DNA from: Rossellomorea marisflavi
GTDB taxonomy: Bacteria; Bacillota; Bacilli; Bacillales; Bacillaceae_B
Direction: 5' to 3'
DNA: 64,000 nt
Assembly (NCBI RefSeq): GCF_009806575.1
Contig: NZ_CP047095.1
Coordinates: forward strand, 538,001 to 602,000
Shown: positions 1-9,012 of the stretch, piece after piece
How positions within the stretch are numbered: position 1 is the first letter of the stretch
Layout of the letters: every line of letters begins with the position of its first letter
The notes under the pieces: model-generated
The model's database searches: none
The model's input: only the letters and a program-made list of their open reading frames with translations
Told to the model about the DNA's origin: nothing
Translations under genes and position numbers: made by a program

Positions 1-26
1 TTTTTGGTGGAAATAAAAATAAATTC

Positions 27-40
27 TGTAATCGTTTGCA
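27..40 (+). promoter_or_regulatory. candidate cre (CcpA) site upstream of gntK
   Basis: TGTAATCGTTTGCA fits the Bacillus catabolite-responsive consensus TGNAANCGNWWNCA at every defined position. It lies about 200 bp upstream of the gluconokinase start. Carbon catabolite control of gluconate use is established in B. subtilis, and binding here is inferred. The rest of 1-240 is an AT-rich leader with a small GGGC/GCCC hairpin near 171-185 and no convincing gene. Confidence 0.5.
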
Positions 41-240
41 TAATAAAAAATATTTTTTTGAATGTTTTCATCATTTTTCCCATTGGATTCAACTAGGAGA
101 TTTCCATGTGTATGGTTTGGTTAAATGCGCTTTCAGGTGTTATGTTAGAAAGAGGTATTTAAAACGACAGGGCGACGTCTGCCCCGATTTAATGAAAGAA
201 GGATCATCCCTTCTCTATGTTCGTTTAGGAGGAAATAGTC

Positions 241-1773
241 ATGTCACGATATATGATAGGTGTCGATATTGGAACCACCAGTACGAAAGCTGTACTTTAC
301 AATGAAAAAGGCGAGGCGATCGAGCGTCATGGAATCGAGTATCCCCTTCACACTCCGGTTCCGGGAGTGGCAGAACAGGATCCCGAAGAGATCTTCCAGG
401 CGGTCATCTACTGCATCAAGGAAGTAGCAGGAAGGACAGAGGAAGAGATCTCGTTCGTATCGTTCAGTTCCGCCATGCACAGTCTCATCCTGGTAGATGA
501 GGAAAACGGCCTGCTGACCAGATCCATTACCTGGGCGGATAACCGCAGCAGTGAATGGGCGGAAAAGATCAAGCACGAGATGAACGGAATGGAGATTTAC
601 CAAAGGACCGGTACGCCGATCCATCCGATGTCCCCCCTTGTGAAACTTGCTTGGCTCCGTCATGATGAGCCCGAGCTTTTTGAAAAAGCAGCGAAGTTCA
701 TTTCCATCAAGGAATTCATCTTCCACCGTTTGTTCGACAAGTATGTGATCGATTATTCAATCGCTTCTGCCACGGGGATGTTTCATCTTGAAGATCTTGA
801 CTGGGATGAAGAAGCTCTCGAGATCGCAGGGGTTAAAAAGAATCAGTTGTCTACACCGGTTTCTACCACTACGAGTCTGACCGGACTTCAGGGGAATTAC
901 GCCGAACTCCTCGGGATCGATGCAGAGACACCGTTTTACGTAGGAGCGAGCGATGGCGTCCTTTCAAATCTCGGTGTGAACGCCATCGAGAGCGGGGTCG
1001 TCGCCGTAACGATCGGGACAAGTGGTGCGATCCGCGCCGTCACCGATCGTCCCATCACGGATCCAAAAGGGCGGATCTTCTGCTACGCGCTTACCGATAA
1101 GCATTGGATCATCGGAGGACCGGTAAACAATGGCGGCATGATCTTCCGCTGGGTGAAGGAAGAGCTCGCCACAGCCGAAGTGGACGCTGCCGGCAGACTT
1201 GGCCTGGAGCCTTATGAGGTGTTGACGGCCCTTGCCTCCAAAGTGAATCCGGGAGCGGACGGCCTGATCTTCCATCCGTATATGGCAGGAGAAAGGGCAC
1301 CTCTCTGGAACGCAAAAGCACGGGGATCCTTCTTCGGACTTGCCATGCACCATAAAAAGGAGCATATGGTCAGGGCGGTCCTTGAAGGAATCGTCATGAA
1401 TCTGTACAGCGTCCTTCAGGCGCTGGAAGAATTGATCGGGACCCCTGTTCGCGTGCAGGCAACCGGTGGCTTTGCCCGATCCGAACTGTGGAGGCAGATG
1501 CTCGCCGATATCTTCAATCAGGAAGTATTCGTCCCGGAAAGCTTTGAAAGCTCGTGCCTTGGTGCTGTCGTCCTCGGGATGGTGGATCAGGGATGGATGG
1601 GATCATTGGAAGAAGTGCGCTCCATGGTGGGTAGCGTTCATTCCCACCGACCTGAACCCGAGGCGGTGAAAGTGTATCAGGAGCTGATGCCGATCTTCTC
1701 GCGTCTGCCAGCGCTCCTTGCACCGGAATACGATGCCATCAGTGATTTTCAGGCAAGAAGGATCGATTCATAA
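241..1773 (+). CDS. gntK: gluconokinase (FGGY carbohydrate kinase)
   Basis: This enzyme phosphorylates gluconate with ATP to 6-phosphogluconate, the entry step to the pentose phosphate pathway, in the cytosol. The 510-residue protein has the FGGY layout. The N-terminal phosphate-binding loop is DIGTTSTKAV (residues 9-18). A GTSGAIR motif lies near residue 260, and the second actin-like ATPase lobe carries a GGFARSELW-type motif near 410. The length is normal for GntK. The ATG follows a TTTAGGAGG ribosome-binding site 9 nt upstream. No gntR, gntP or gntZ is visible in the window, and the operon may begin left of it. A xylulokinase-like sugar kinase is the main alternative, but the overall sequence looks most like GntK. 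Confidence 0.85.
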   Translation: MSRYMIGVDIGTTSTKAVLYNEKGEAIERHGIEYPLHTPVPGVAEQDPEEIFQAVIYCIKEVAGRTEEEISFVSFSSAMHSLILVDEENGLLTRSITWADNRSSEWAEKIKHEMNGMEIYQRTGTPIHPMSPLVKLAWLRHDEPELFEKAAKFISIKEFIFHRLFDKYVIDYSIASATGMFHLEDLDWDEEALEIAGVKKNQLSTPVSTTTSLTGLQGNYAELLGIDAETPFYVGASDGVLSNLGVNAIESGVVAVTIGTSGAIRAVTDRPITDPKGRIFCYALTDKHWIIGGPVNNGGMIFRWVKEELATAEVDAAGRLGLEPYEVLTALASKVNPGADGLIFHPYMAGERAPLWNAKARGSFFGLAMHHKKEHMVRAVLEGIVMNLYSVLQALEELIGTPVRVQATGGFARSELWRQMLADIFNQEVFVPESFESSCLGAVVLGMVDQGWMGSLEEVRSMVGSVHSHRPEPEAVKVYQELMPIFSRLPALLAPEYDAISDFQARRIDS

Positions 1774-1863
1774 GAGTGCTCCTCCCCAAACCCCACCTTT
1801 TTAGGGTATAATGAATGAGGATTGACACGATAGGAATTTATTGAACGAAAGTGAGTGTTATAG

Positions 1864-2583
1864 ATGGGACGTAAATGGAATAATATCAAGGAAAAGAAGG
1901 CGTCCAAGGATGCCAATACAAGCAGGATCTATGCTAAATTCGGCCGTGAGATCTATGTGGTGGCCAAACAAGGAGAGCCGGATCCGGATTTGAATCAGGC
2001 ACTGAAGTTCACCCTTGAGCGTGCGAAGACGTACAACGTACCGAAACATATCATCGACCGTGCCATTGAGAAAGCAAAGGGCGGTTCCGATGAGAATTAT
2101 GATGAGCTCCGCTATGAAGGCTTCGGCCCTAACGGTTCCATGGTCATTGTCGATGCCTTGACCAATAATGTGAACCGTACAGCATCCGAAGTGCGTGCGG
2201 CTTTCGGCAAAAACGGCGGGAACATGGGTGTGAGTGGATCGGTTGCTTACATGTTTGATGCGACAGCTGTTATCGGGATCGAAGGCAAGTCAGAAGATGA
2301 CGTTCTTGAAATCTTGATGGAAGCGGATGTAGATGCCCGCGACATCATCGCGGAAGAAGATGCGGTGATCGTGTATGCCGATCCCGATCAATTCCATGCC
2401 GTACAGGAAGCATTCAAGGCAGCAGGCATTTCGGAATTCTCCGTGGCCGAGCTGACCATGCTTGCGCAGAACGATGTAGAACTTCCTGAAGATGCAAAGG
2501 CGCAGTTCGAGAAAATGATCGATGCTCTCGAAGACCTTGAAGATGTTCAACAGGTTTATCATAACGTTGATCTAGGTGAATAA
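1864..2583 (+). CDS. yeeI: YebC/PmpR-family regulator, YeeI type
   Basis: The 239-residue protein begins [16 protein letters not shown], which is characteristic of the YeeI branch; the YrbC branch begins MAGHSKW. The family are cytosolic three-domain proteins. They have been described as DNA-binding transcriptional regulators, and more recently as factors that help ribosomes through difficult stretches. The conserved [18 protein letters not shown] and [14 protein letters not shown] segments are present. A TATAAT box at 1807-1812 and its own terminator at 2592-2623 suggest a single-gene transcript. Acidic residues are enriched at the C-terminus. The target is unknown. Confidence 0.88.
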   Translation: MGRKWNNIKEKKASKDANTSRIYAKFGREIYVVAKQGEPDPDLNQALKFTLERAKTYNVPKHIIDRAIEKAKGGSDENYDELRYEGFGPNGSMVIVDALTNNVNRTASEVRAAFGKNGGNMGVSGSVAYMFDATAVIGIEGKSEDDVLEILMEADVDARDIIAEEDAVIVYADPDQFHAVQEAFKAAGISEFSVAELTMLAQNDVELPEDAKAQFEKMIDALEDLEDVQQVYHNVDLGE

Positions 2584-2591
2584 GGAATGAG

Positions 2592-2623
2592 GGGTGTCCC
2601 GGGTCGACCGGGGCACCCTTTTT
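2592..2623 (+). terminator. rho-independent terminator after yeeI
   Basis: A GC-rich stem, GGGTGTCCCGG pairing with CCGGGGCACCC, is followed by TTTTT. It lies 9 nt beyond the yeeI stop and just before the ribosome-binding site of the next gene. Confidence 0.85.
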
Positions 2624-2640
2624 AAAAAGGAGGCACGTTC

Positions 2641-3297
2641 ATGGAAGGAAAAGTCGCTCTCATTGCCGGGGCAACGGGGATGGTAGGTTCCAGGCTGGTC
2701 AGGCTGCTCCTTGATTCTCCCCGTTACGATAAGGTCATCTCATTTGTCAGGAGAGAGTCCGGGGTCGTCCATGAAAAGCTGGATGAACGGGTGCAATCAT
2801 TGGACGATATGAGATTGGATCCTGGTGAGACAATCGATGATGTTTACTGCTGCCTCGGAACAACGATCAAGAAAGCCAAGACCCAGGAGGCATTCAAGAG
2901 AGTCGATCATGGATATCCGCTACAGCTTGCAGAACTCGGAAAAACCCACGGGGCAAAACAATTCCTGTTGATTTCTTCAATGGGAGCCGATGTGGACTCA
3001 CGCTTTTTCTATAGTCGTGTAAAAGGGATGACAGAGAGGGATGTCACGGCATTGGGGTATTCAACCCTTCACATTTTCAGGCCGTCCCTGCTTCTTGGAG
3101 AACGGGCCGAGTTCCGTTTTGGGGAAAAGATGGGGGAAGCGGCATCGCGGCTCCTTCAGCCCTTCATGAGGGGGAAGTTGAAAAAATACCGGAGCATCGA
3201 AGGGATCCAGGTGGCAAGGGGGATGCTGTCAGCTGCAAGCGGCCATTGGGATCGCAATGTTTTAATATGGGAATCAGATGCCATTCAGGAACTGTGA
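2641..3297 (+). CDS. NAD(P)-binding SDR-like protein (TIP30/HTATIP2-like)
   Basis: This 218-residue cytosolic protein has an N-terminal Rossmann fold. The dinucleotide-binding motif is GATGMVGSRLV (residues 11-21), and an LLISSMGAD segment near residue 115 lies where SDR proteins place the catalytic serine. A YSRVKG segment around 128 carries the Tyr-x3-Lys-type pair. The length and pattern fit atypical SDRs of the HTATIP2/YwnB kind, which are often annotated as NAD-dependent epimerases. The substrate is not predictable. The start follows AAAGGAGG with an 8-nt gap. It stands alone between terminators and converges on the TetR gene. Confidence 0.75.
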   Translation: MEGKVALIAGATGMVGSRLVRLLLDSPRYDKVISFVRRESGVVHEKLDERVQSLDDMRLDPGETIDDVYCCLGTTIKKAKTQEAFKRVDHGYPLQLAELGKTHGAKQFLLISSMGADVDSRFFYSRVKGMTERDVTALGYSTLHIFRPSLLLGERAEFRFGEKMGEAASRLLQPFMRGKLKKYRSIEGIQVARGMLSAASGHWDRNVLIWESDAIQEL

Positions 3298-3308
3298 CGA
3301 TACAGGAA

Positions 3309-3346
3309 AAAGAGCCAGGCTCCTCCATTGGGGGCCTGGCTCTTTT
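3309..3346. terminator. bidirectional terminator between convergent genes
   Basis: AAGAGCCAGGC pairs with GCCTGGCTCTT across a short loop. There are A residues on the left and T residues on the right, so it can serve both the SDR gene (+) and the TetR gene (-). Confidence 0.85.
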
Positions 3347-3352
3347 ATTAAT

Positions 3353-4183
3353 TTAAACCGTATATTCCTTCAGAGCACTCAGAAGGGGGCGCAGGGAAGG
3401 ATCGGATTCCAAGTTCGCCATCATGCCCTTGATGACAACCTTCCTAGGTTCTTCTTTCTCGAGTTCTTCTTTAATGACGTCAAGAGATACGCGGGTATTC
3501 TCGTCTTCCGTCTTGCTTGATGCTTCACCGATCAAGGAACAGAGTTGTGCTTTCTCCACGTGCAGGAGTGTCTCCATGCGCTCTTTGCGCATGACGGGCT
3601 CATCTCCACTCTTGATCAGCCCCTCCACCATATCATCCATCCTTCTCAACACGAAGGTGGATAAATACGCGAAATCAAGAGGGATCTGGTCTAGGATGAT
3701 GGTCTCAAGGTAAGAATGGAAAAAGCCATGGATCATCATCGTGGCATCCCAAATATATGGCTCGATCGGAGGACCGTAGATCTCATAAAGCCTCCGTGAA
3801 TAAAGGTGGTAGGACTCCCGTTTCATCTCCATCAACAAAGATTCGATCTTTTCATTGAAGGGGATGGCATTTTCCCTGATCTGCATGACGATGAACTCTT
3901 TATGTCTCGATACCTCCGTCAATTGGCGTTCCAGCTGCTTCTGGAATTTATCATAGGGAGGAAGGTCAGCGTGCTCGACTTCATTGATGCTTGTATAGAT
4001 CATCTGGAAATAATGCTCCATGATGGCAAAAAGGAGGGCATCCTTCGATTTGAAATATAAGTAAAAGGCACCTTTGGATATATGGCATTCCTCAACGATC
4101 TCCTGAACAGAGGTAGCGTTGAATCCTTTGTTGGCAAACAGCTTCATCGACGTTTCGATGATCAATTTTTCTTTTTCTTTCAT
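3353..4183 (-). CDS. yerO: TetR-family repressor of the adjacent RND pump (YerO-like)
   Basis: The 276-residue protein has an N-terminal TetR helix-turn-helix (residues about 8-52, with NKGFNATSVQEIVEECHISKG spanning the recognition region). A long helical C-terminal ligand domain follows, larger than the usual 190-210 residues. It is transcribed divergently from the SwrC-like RND gene, as yerO and swrC are arranged in B. subtilis. Three 14-bp palindromes in the shared intergenic region (4220-4319) are the obvious operators, so repression of both genes is likely. The ligand is unknown; it may be surfactin-like lipopeptides or other amphiphiles exported by the pump. Confidence 0.85.
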   Translation of the reverse strand: MKEKEKLIIETSMKLFANKGFNATSVQEIVEECHISKGAFYLYFKSKDALLFAIMEHYFQMIYTSINEVEHADLPPYDKFQKQLERQLTEVSRHKEFIVMQIRENAIPFNEKIESLLMEMKRESYHLYSRRLYEIYGPPIEPYIWDATMMIHGFFHSYLETIILDQIPLDFAYLSTFVLRRMDDMVEGLIKSGDEPVMRKERMETLLHVEKAQLCSLIGEASSKTEDENTRVSLDVIKEELEKEEPRKVVIKGMMANLESDPSLRPLLSALKEYTV

Positions 4184-4219
4184 ACACGTTCTCTCCCCAA
4201 TGGTCTCATAGGTACATTA

Positions 4220-4233
4220 TGACCGAATGGTCA
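4220..4233. promoter_or_regulatory. TetR operator O1
   Basis: TGACCGAATGGTCA is a near-perfect palindrome (TGACC-N4-GGTCA). It lies between the divergent yerO and swrC genes, 37 bp upstream of the yerO start codon, where it would control yerO transcription. Confidence 0.7.
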
Positions 4234-4264
4234 CAAAAAATAAACCCTTTTAATACATAAATTA

Positions 4265-4294
4265 TTGACGAGTGACTGTTCGGTCAGTTATATT
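4265..4294 (+). promoter_or_regulatory. swrC promoter
   Basis: The -35 is TTGACG (4265-4270) and the -10 is TATATT (4289-4294), with an 18-bp spacer. Operator O2 occupies the spacer almost exactly, which fits repression by steric exclusion of RNA polymerase. Confidence 0.7.
4273..4286. promoter_or_regulatory. TetR operator O2 (in the promoter spacer)
   Basis: TGACTGTTCGGTCA has the same TGAC-N6-GTCA layout as O1. Its right half CGGTCA is identical to that of O3. Confidence 0.7.
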
Positions 4295-4305
4295 AGGTGA
4301 TGTTA

Positions 4306-4319
4306 TGACTAGTCGGTCA
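4306..4319. promoter_or_regulatory. TetR operator O3
   Basis: TGACTAGTCGGTCA is the third copy of the 14-bp palindrome. It starts 33 bp from O2, about three helical turns, and lies just downstream of the predicted transcription start. Confidence 0.68.
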
Positions 4320-4346
4320 GTTTAATTTGGAAAGGAAGGTATTTGA

Positions 4347-7300
4347 GTGAATAGTATCATCAATTTTGTGCTGAAAAACAAATTCGCCGTTTGGTTGATG
4401 ACGATCATCATCATCGTGGCGGGCTTGTATTCAGGCTTCAACATGAAGCTTGAAACATTGCCGAATATCAATACGCCTGTTGTCACCATCACGACGGTTT
4501 ATCCAGGCGCGACACCGGAAGATGTGGCGGATAAAGTATCCGAACCCATCGAGCAGCGCGTCCAGAATCTGAACGGGGTGAGCGTCGTCAGCTCTACTTC
4601 GTACCAAAATGCTTCGGCCGTTCAGATTGAATATAAGTATTCCAAAGACATGGATGAAGCAAAGAGGGAAGTGGAAGATGCCGTTTCTGATATCTCCTTC
4701 CCTGACGAGGTCAACGACCCTGAGGTATCAAGGCTCAGCCTGAATGCCTTCCCGGTCATCGCCCTCAGCGTATCGGATGAGAATCAATCCCTGTCTGAAT
4801 TGACGAAGACAGTGGAAGACACCATCATCCCTGAATTTGAAGGTCTTGATGGGGTTGCTTCCGTTCAAGCTTCCGGTCAGGAAGTGCAAGAAGGTCAAAT
4901 CGTATTCGATCAGGATAAACTTGACCAATACGGACTGACAGAAGATACGGTGAAGAACATCATCCAAGGGTCAGACATTTCCCAGCCTCTCGGACTTTAT
5001 ACGTTCGATGATACTCAAAAGTCCGTCCTTGTTGACGGGAACATCACGACCGTCAAAGACCTTGAAAACGTGAAGATCCCGCTTGTCCCTTCTGGTGACG
5101 CGGGAAGTGCGCAGCAGGGGATGGGCGGTGCGGAAGGACAGTCTCCGCAGGCTCAAGCGCCTCAAGCACAGCAAGGGCAGCAGCCTGCAGCTCCTCAGCA
5201 GGGAGCAGAGATGAAGATCCCAACGGTGAAGCTGTCTGAAATCGCCGACATCAAGGTGAAAGGTGAAGCTGAATCAATCTCGAAAACCAATGGCAAGGAA
5301 TCCATCGGGCTTCAGGTTGTAAAAACAGCTGATGCCAATACGGTGGATGTCGTCAATGCCGTGAAAGATCAGATGAAGAAGTTTGAGAAAGATATCGATG
5401 GTGTTGAACTGACGTCAACGTTTGACCAGGGTGAACCAATCGAAGAGTCCGTCAGTACGATGTTGAATAAAGCATTGTTCGGGGCGATCTTCGCCGTCAT
5501 CATCATCCTGCTGTTCCTTCGGGATATCAAGTCAACGATCATTTCCGTCATTTCCATCCCGCTTTCCTTGTTGATTGCGATTCTTCTCCTGAAGGAAATG
5601 GATATCACATTGAACATCATGACGCTCGGAGCCATGACAGTGGCAATCGGCCGTGTCATCGATGACTCCATCGTTGTCGTAGAAAATATTTATCGCCGTA
5701 TGGCCCTGCCGGGTGAAAAACTGAAAGGCAAAGAACTGATCCGGGAAGCAACGAAGGAAATGTTCGTGCCGATCATGTCTTCAACGATCGTAACGATTGC
5801 CGTGTTCCTTCCACTCGGACTGGTCCAGGGAATGATCGGGGAACTATTCCTTCCGTTCGCTTTGACCATCGTATTCGCCCTATTGGCATCACTCCTCGTG
5901 GCTGTGACCGTCGTACCGATGCTGGCCCACACGATGTTCAAGCCGGGGTCATCAAAGAAAAAACATGTGGAAAAACCAAGCCGTATGGCCAATGGATACA
6001 AGCGAATCCTGAACTGGACGCTGAATCATAAAATCATTACCTCGGTCCTTGCCATCGCCATGCTCGTAGGAAGCCTCTTCCTCGTGCCGAAGATCGGCGT
6101 GAGCTTCCTTCCTGGTGATGAAGAGAAGATGATCATGGCTACATTCAAACCGGAGCCGGGTCAGACCCGTGAAGATGTGGCGAAAATCGCCGATGAAGCA
6201 GAAAGCTATCTTCAAAGCCGAAAAGGCGCAGACACCATCCAATACTCTGTCGGAAGCGAGAATCCGATGAGTCCTGGAAGCACGAACGATGCCATTTTCT
6301 TCGTATCGTACGATGAAGATACAAAGAATTTCTCTGATGAGAAAGAAAAGGTCATCAAGCATCTTCAGGAAACCACCTCCAAAGGGGAGTGGGCATCACA
6401 GGACTTCTCTGCAAGTGCCGGAAGCAATGAGATCTCCGTTTATGTGTACGGTGATTCCGTGAAGGACATCGAACCTGTCGTCAAAGATCTTCAGAAAAAG
6501 ATGGAAGACAAAGGCGACTACAAAAAAGTGAAGAACTCCCTTGCTGAATCGTACGAAGAGTACTCCTTCGTAGCCGATCAGGAGAAACTGAGCGAGCTTG
6601 GGCTCACAGCGGGCCAAATCGCCATGGAGCTCAGTCAGGACCGTCAGCGCCCTGTGCTGACCACCATCCAGAAAGACGGGGAAGATGTGGATATCTACCT
6701 CGATGCACCGAAGGAAAGCTATAAAGATATCAACGACCTGAAAGATAAAACGATTCAATCTCCACTCGGTATGGAAGTGAAGATCAGCGATGTCGTGAAG
6801 ATCGAAGAAGGTGAAACATCCGATACCCTCTCAAGACGTGACGGGAAAGTTTACGCCAATGTAAGCGGTGAGCTGAAGTCGGATGATGTATCAAAAGCCT
6901 CTCAAGACCTTCAAAAAGACATTGATGATATGGATATTCCATCTGGAATCGATGTGAATATGGGTGGGGTCACCCAGGACATCCAAGAATCCTTTACACA
7001 GCTCGGCCTTGCGATGCTGGCAGCCATTGCGATCGTGTATCTGATCCTTGTCATCACATTCGGTGGAGGACTTGCGCCATTTGCCATCCTGTTCTCCTTG
7101 CCGTTCACAGTGATCGGTGCCCTTGTCGGCCTGTTGATCGCTGGTGAGACCATCAGTATTTCCTCCCTGATCGGAGCATTGATGCTGATTGGAATCGTCG
7201 TAACCAACGCCATTGTCCTTGTCGATCGTGTCATTCACAAAGAGAATGAAGGAATGTCTACGCGTGATGCCCTGCTCGAAGCAGGTGCAACCCGTCTACG

Positions 7301-7514
7301 TCCGATTCTCATGACGGCTATCGCGACAATCGGGGCACTCTTCCCGCTCGCTCTAGGCCTTGAAGGAAGCGGATTGATTTCCAAAGGTCTCGGTGTGACA
7401 GTCATCGGTGGATTGACAAGTTCAACCCTCCTGACCCTTGTGATCGTACCAATCGTGTATGAGATCCTCATGAAGATCAAACGCAAGGTAACGAGAAAAG
7501 CCAAAGCGGAATAA
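4347..7514 (+). CDS. swrC: RND-family efflux pump, SwrC (YerP)-like
   Basis: This 1055-residue inner-membrane proton-driven exporter belongs to the HAE family. The B. subtilis homologue exports surfactin and supports swarming. The first membrane helix lies at residues about 12-30. A first large extracellular loop is followed by a helix bundle near 370-540 that includes GRVIDDSIVVVENI, with the paired acidic residues of the proton relay. A second loop and a second helix bundle near 880-1045 follow. The first loop carries a low-complexity Gln/Ala/Pro/Gly insertion around residues 250-290. The start is GTG behind AAAGGAAGG. It is controlled by the TetR operators upstream. Substrates other than lipopeptides are possible. 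Confidence 0.88.
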   Translation: MNSIINFVLKNKFAVWLMTIIIIVAGLYSGFNMKLETLPNINTPVVTITTVYPGATPEDVADKVSEPIEQRVQNLNGVSVVSSTSYQNASAVQIEYKYSKDMDEAKREVEDAVSDISFPDEVNDPEVSRLSLNAFPVIALSVSDENQSLSELTKTVEDTIIPEFEGLDGVASVQASGQEVQEGQIVFDQDKLDQYGLTEDTVKNIIQGSDISQPLGLYTFDDTQKSVLVDGNITTVKDLENVKIPLVPSGDAGSAQQGMGGAEGQSPQAQAPQAQQGQQPAAPQQGAEMKIPTVKLSEIADIKVKGEAESISKTNGKESIGLQVVKTADANTVDVVNAVKDQMKKFEKDIDGVELTSTFDQGEPIEESVSTMLNKALFGAIFAVIIILLFLRDIKSTIISVISIPLSLLIAILLLKEMDITLNIMTLGAMTVAIGRVIDDSIVVVENIYRRMALPGEKLKGKELIREATKEMFVPIMSSTIVTIAVFLPLGLVQGMIGELFLPFALTIVFALLASLLVAVTVVPMLAHTMFKPGSSKKKHVEKPSRMANGYKRILNWTLNHKIITSVLAIAMLVGSLFLVPKIGVSFLPGDEEKMIMATFKPEPGQTREDVAKIADEAESYLQSRKGADTIQYSVGSENPMSPGSTNDAIFFVSYDEDTKNFSDEKEKVIKHLQETTSKGEWASQDFSASAGSNEISVYVYGDSVKDIEPVVKDLQKKMEDKGDYKKVKNSLAESYEEYSFVADQEKLSELGLTAGQIAMELSQDRQRPVLTTIQKDGEDVDIYLDAPKESYKDINDLKDKTIQSPLGMEVKISDVVKIEEGETSDTLSRRDGKVYANVSGELKSDDVSKASQDLQKDIDDMDIPSGIDVNMGGVTQDIQESFTQLGLAMLAAIAIVYLILVITFGGGLAPFAILFSLPFTVIGALVGLLIAGETISISSLIGALMLIGIVVTNAIVLVDRVIHKENEGMSTRDALLEAGATRLRPILMTAIATIGALFPLALGLEGSGLISKGLGVTVIGGLTSSTLLTLVIVPIVYEILMKIKRKVTRKAKAE

Positions 7515-7521
7515 CAATAAG

Positions 7522-7553
7522 AAAGCAGTCTCCTGACGGGGGCTGCTTTTTTT
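7522..7553 (+). terminator. terminator after swrC
   Basis: AAAGCAGTCTCC pairs with GGGGGCTGCTTT and is followed by a run of seven T. Confidence 0.85.
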
Positions 7554-7630
7554 GTCGTCCTGCCTGTCCTCATATTCCGGGATGGCCAGTCATAGACTAG
7601 AACATCTTGTGATAAAGGGCGGGACTGTGG

Positions 7631-8947
7631 ATGAATCTGTTTTACAAAGGAATCTTGATCTTGATGGTGACGGCGTTCGCAGGCGAGCTTCTGGAATTCA
7701 TCATCAATATGATATTGGCGCAGGAACTGGGGGAAGCGGGACTTGGTACATATATGTCCATCCTTCCCACCGTTTTTTTAATTGTGATTTTATCCAGCAT
7801 GGAGCTTCCCATCTCCCTTTCTAAGTTTTTTGCAGAGAGGGAAGAACGTCTCCACAGGGGGATGCTTGGCTATGCGTTCCGTTTCGCTCTCCTGACGACC
7901 ATCATCCTCCTCGGCATCATGGTCCTTGTCTATGCATGGACGCCCTTATTCAGTGGCTACCATCAGGGGATCAGATGGCTGATCATCCTCATCATCCCGA
8001 TCATAGCCTTCACCTCCATTACGCGGGGATACTTCATGGGGATCCAGAAGATGGGGAAGATCGCTGTGGCCAATTTCCTTAGAAAAGGCATCCAGCTTCT
8101 ACTCCTTGTGTCCATCTATCAATTCTTGGAGTTTGAGCTCAATACGTCCATCTTTATTGCACTTGGCACGATGATCGCCAGCGAGTGCATTGTATTTGTC
8201 TATTTAATCCATGCTTACATAGTCGAGATACGGGGTAAAAGGAAAGATAGCCATAGCAGTCTGCCGAAGGGGGAGATGAGAAAAGCGGTATTGTCGGTTT
8301 CGATCCCGACGACATTTTTACGGATTTTCCATGCTCTGACCCATGCCATCCAGCCTTTTCTCATCAAACTGGCACTCGTCATGTCAGGGATGGAGGCAGG
8401 GGAGGCCAATGAACATTTCGGCATGCTCGCGGGGATTGCCTTGACCATCGGATTCTTCCCTTCTTTCATCGCCGTTTCCATGATGACGGTCCTCATCCCG
8501 ACGATATCAGAGAAGGCTTCTTCAAACGATTGGCCGGGGATTCTAGCTCACTTGAAGCAGGTGATGTGGCTCACGATCGGATACGGGATCCCTGTCGTAT
8601 TCGTGTACTATGCTTGGGGAGACGCCATTACAGAGCGATTCTTCCACTCTGTGACATCGGCCTATTACCTGAAGCTTTTATGGCCATATTTCTTATTCCA
8701 CTTCTTGATGCTGCCGCTTCAAGCATTCATGATCGGTCTTGGACTCGTGAAGGATGCCCTGCTTCATACGGTGTGGGCGAGTGCATTTTCCTTCGCGTGC
8801 ATCTATTTCATGGGTTCCCGCTACGGCATGGAAGGGGTCATCGTCGGGATGAATGGTGGAGCCGTCCTCGCCATGCTGCTTCACTACTTCACTATCTGTA
8901 AAGAGTTGGAAGCGACGGTTTGGTTAAAACCCGCGGAAAAAATATAA
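7631..8947 (+). CDS. polysaccharide/lipid flippase of the MOP superfamily (SpoVB-like)
   Basis: The 438-residue protein is almost entirely membrane helices (about 12-14). It resembles the oligosaccharide flippase and stage V sporulation protein B group of the MOP superfamily, whose members flip undecaprenyl-linked sugars across the membrane. The N-terminus has the ILAQELGEAGLGTYMSILP signature typical of this group. B. subtilis SpoVB is about 518 residues, so this is a short paralogue and its cargo is uncertain. The ribosome-binding site is weak (AAGGGCGGG). It stands alone between terminators. Confidence 0.78.
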   Translation: MNLFYKGILILMVTAFAGELLEFIINMILAQELGEAGLGTYMSILPTVFLIVILSSMELPISLSKFFAEREERLHRGMLGYAFRFALLTTIILLGIMVLVYAWTPLFSGYHQGIRWLIILIIPIIAFTSITRGYFMGIQKMGKIAVANFLRKGIQLLLLVSIYQFLEFELNTSIFIALGTMIASECIVFVYLIHAYIVEIRGKRKDSHSSLPKGEMRKAVLSVSIPTTFLRIFHALTHAIQPFLIKLALVMSGMEAGEANEHFGMLAGIALTIGFFPSFIAVSMMTVLIPTISEKASSNDWPGILAHLKQVMWLTIGYGIPVVFVYYAWGDAITERFFHSVTSAYYLKLLWPYFLFHFLMLPLQAFMIGLGLVKDALLHTVWASAFSFACIYFMGSRYGMEGVIVGMNGGAVLAMLLHYFTICKELEATVWLKPAEKI

Positions 8948-8967
8948 ACTAAACATAGCTCATTGAA

Positions 8968-8988
8968 AGTCAGCGGGCCCCGCTGGCT
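8968..8988 (+). terminator. hairpin after flippase gene (weak terminator)
   Basis: CAGCGG-GCC-CCGCTG, extendable by three pairs, is followed by only a short mixed T-rich stretch. It could be a weak terminator or a partial attenuator before the antiporter gene. Confidence 0.45.
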
Positions 8989-9012
8989 TCATTACGTTAA
9001 AGGAGAAACTGT

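Noticed and set aside
5105-5215. Gln/Pro/Ala-rich stretch in swrC as a repeat expansion or frameshift
   Set aside because: The frame stays open and a similar flexible linker is expected in the extracellular loop of this RND type.
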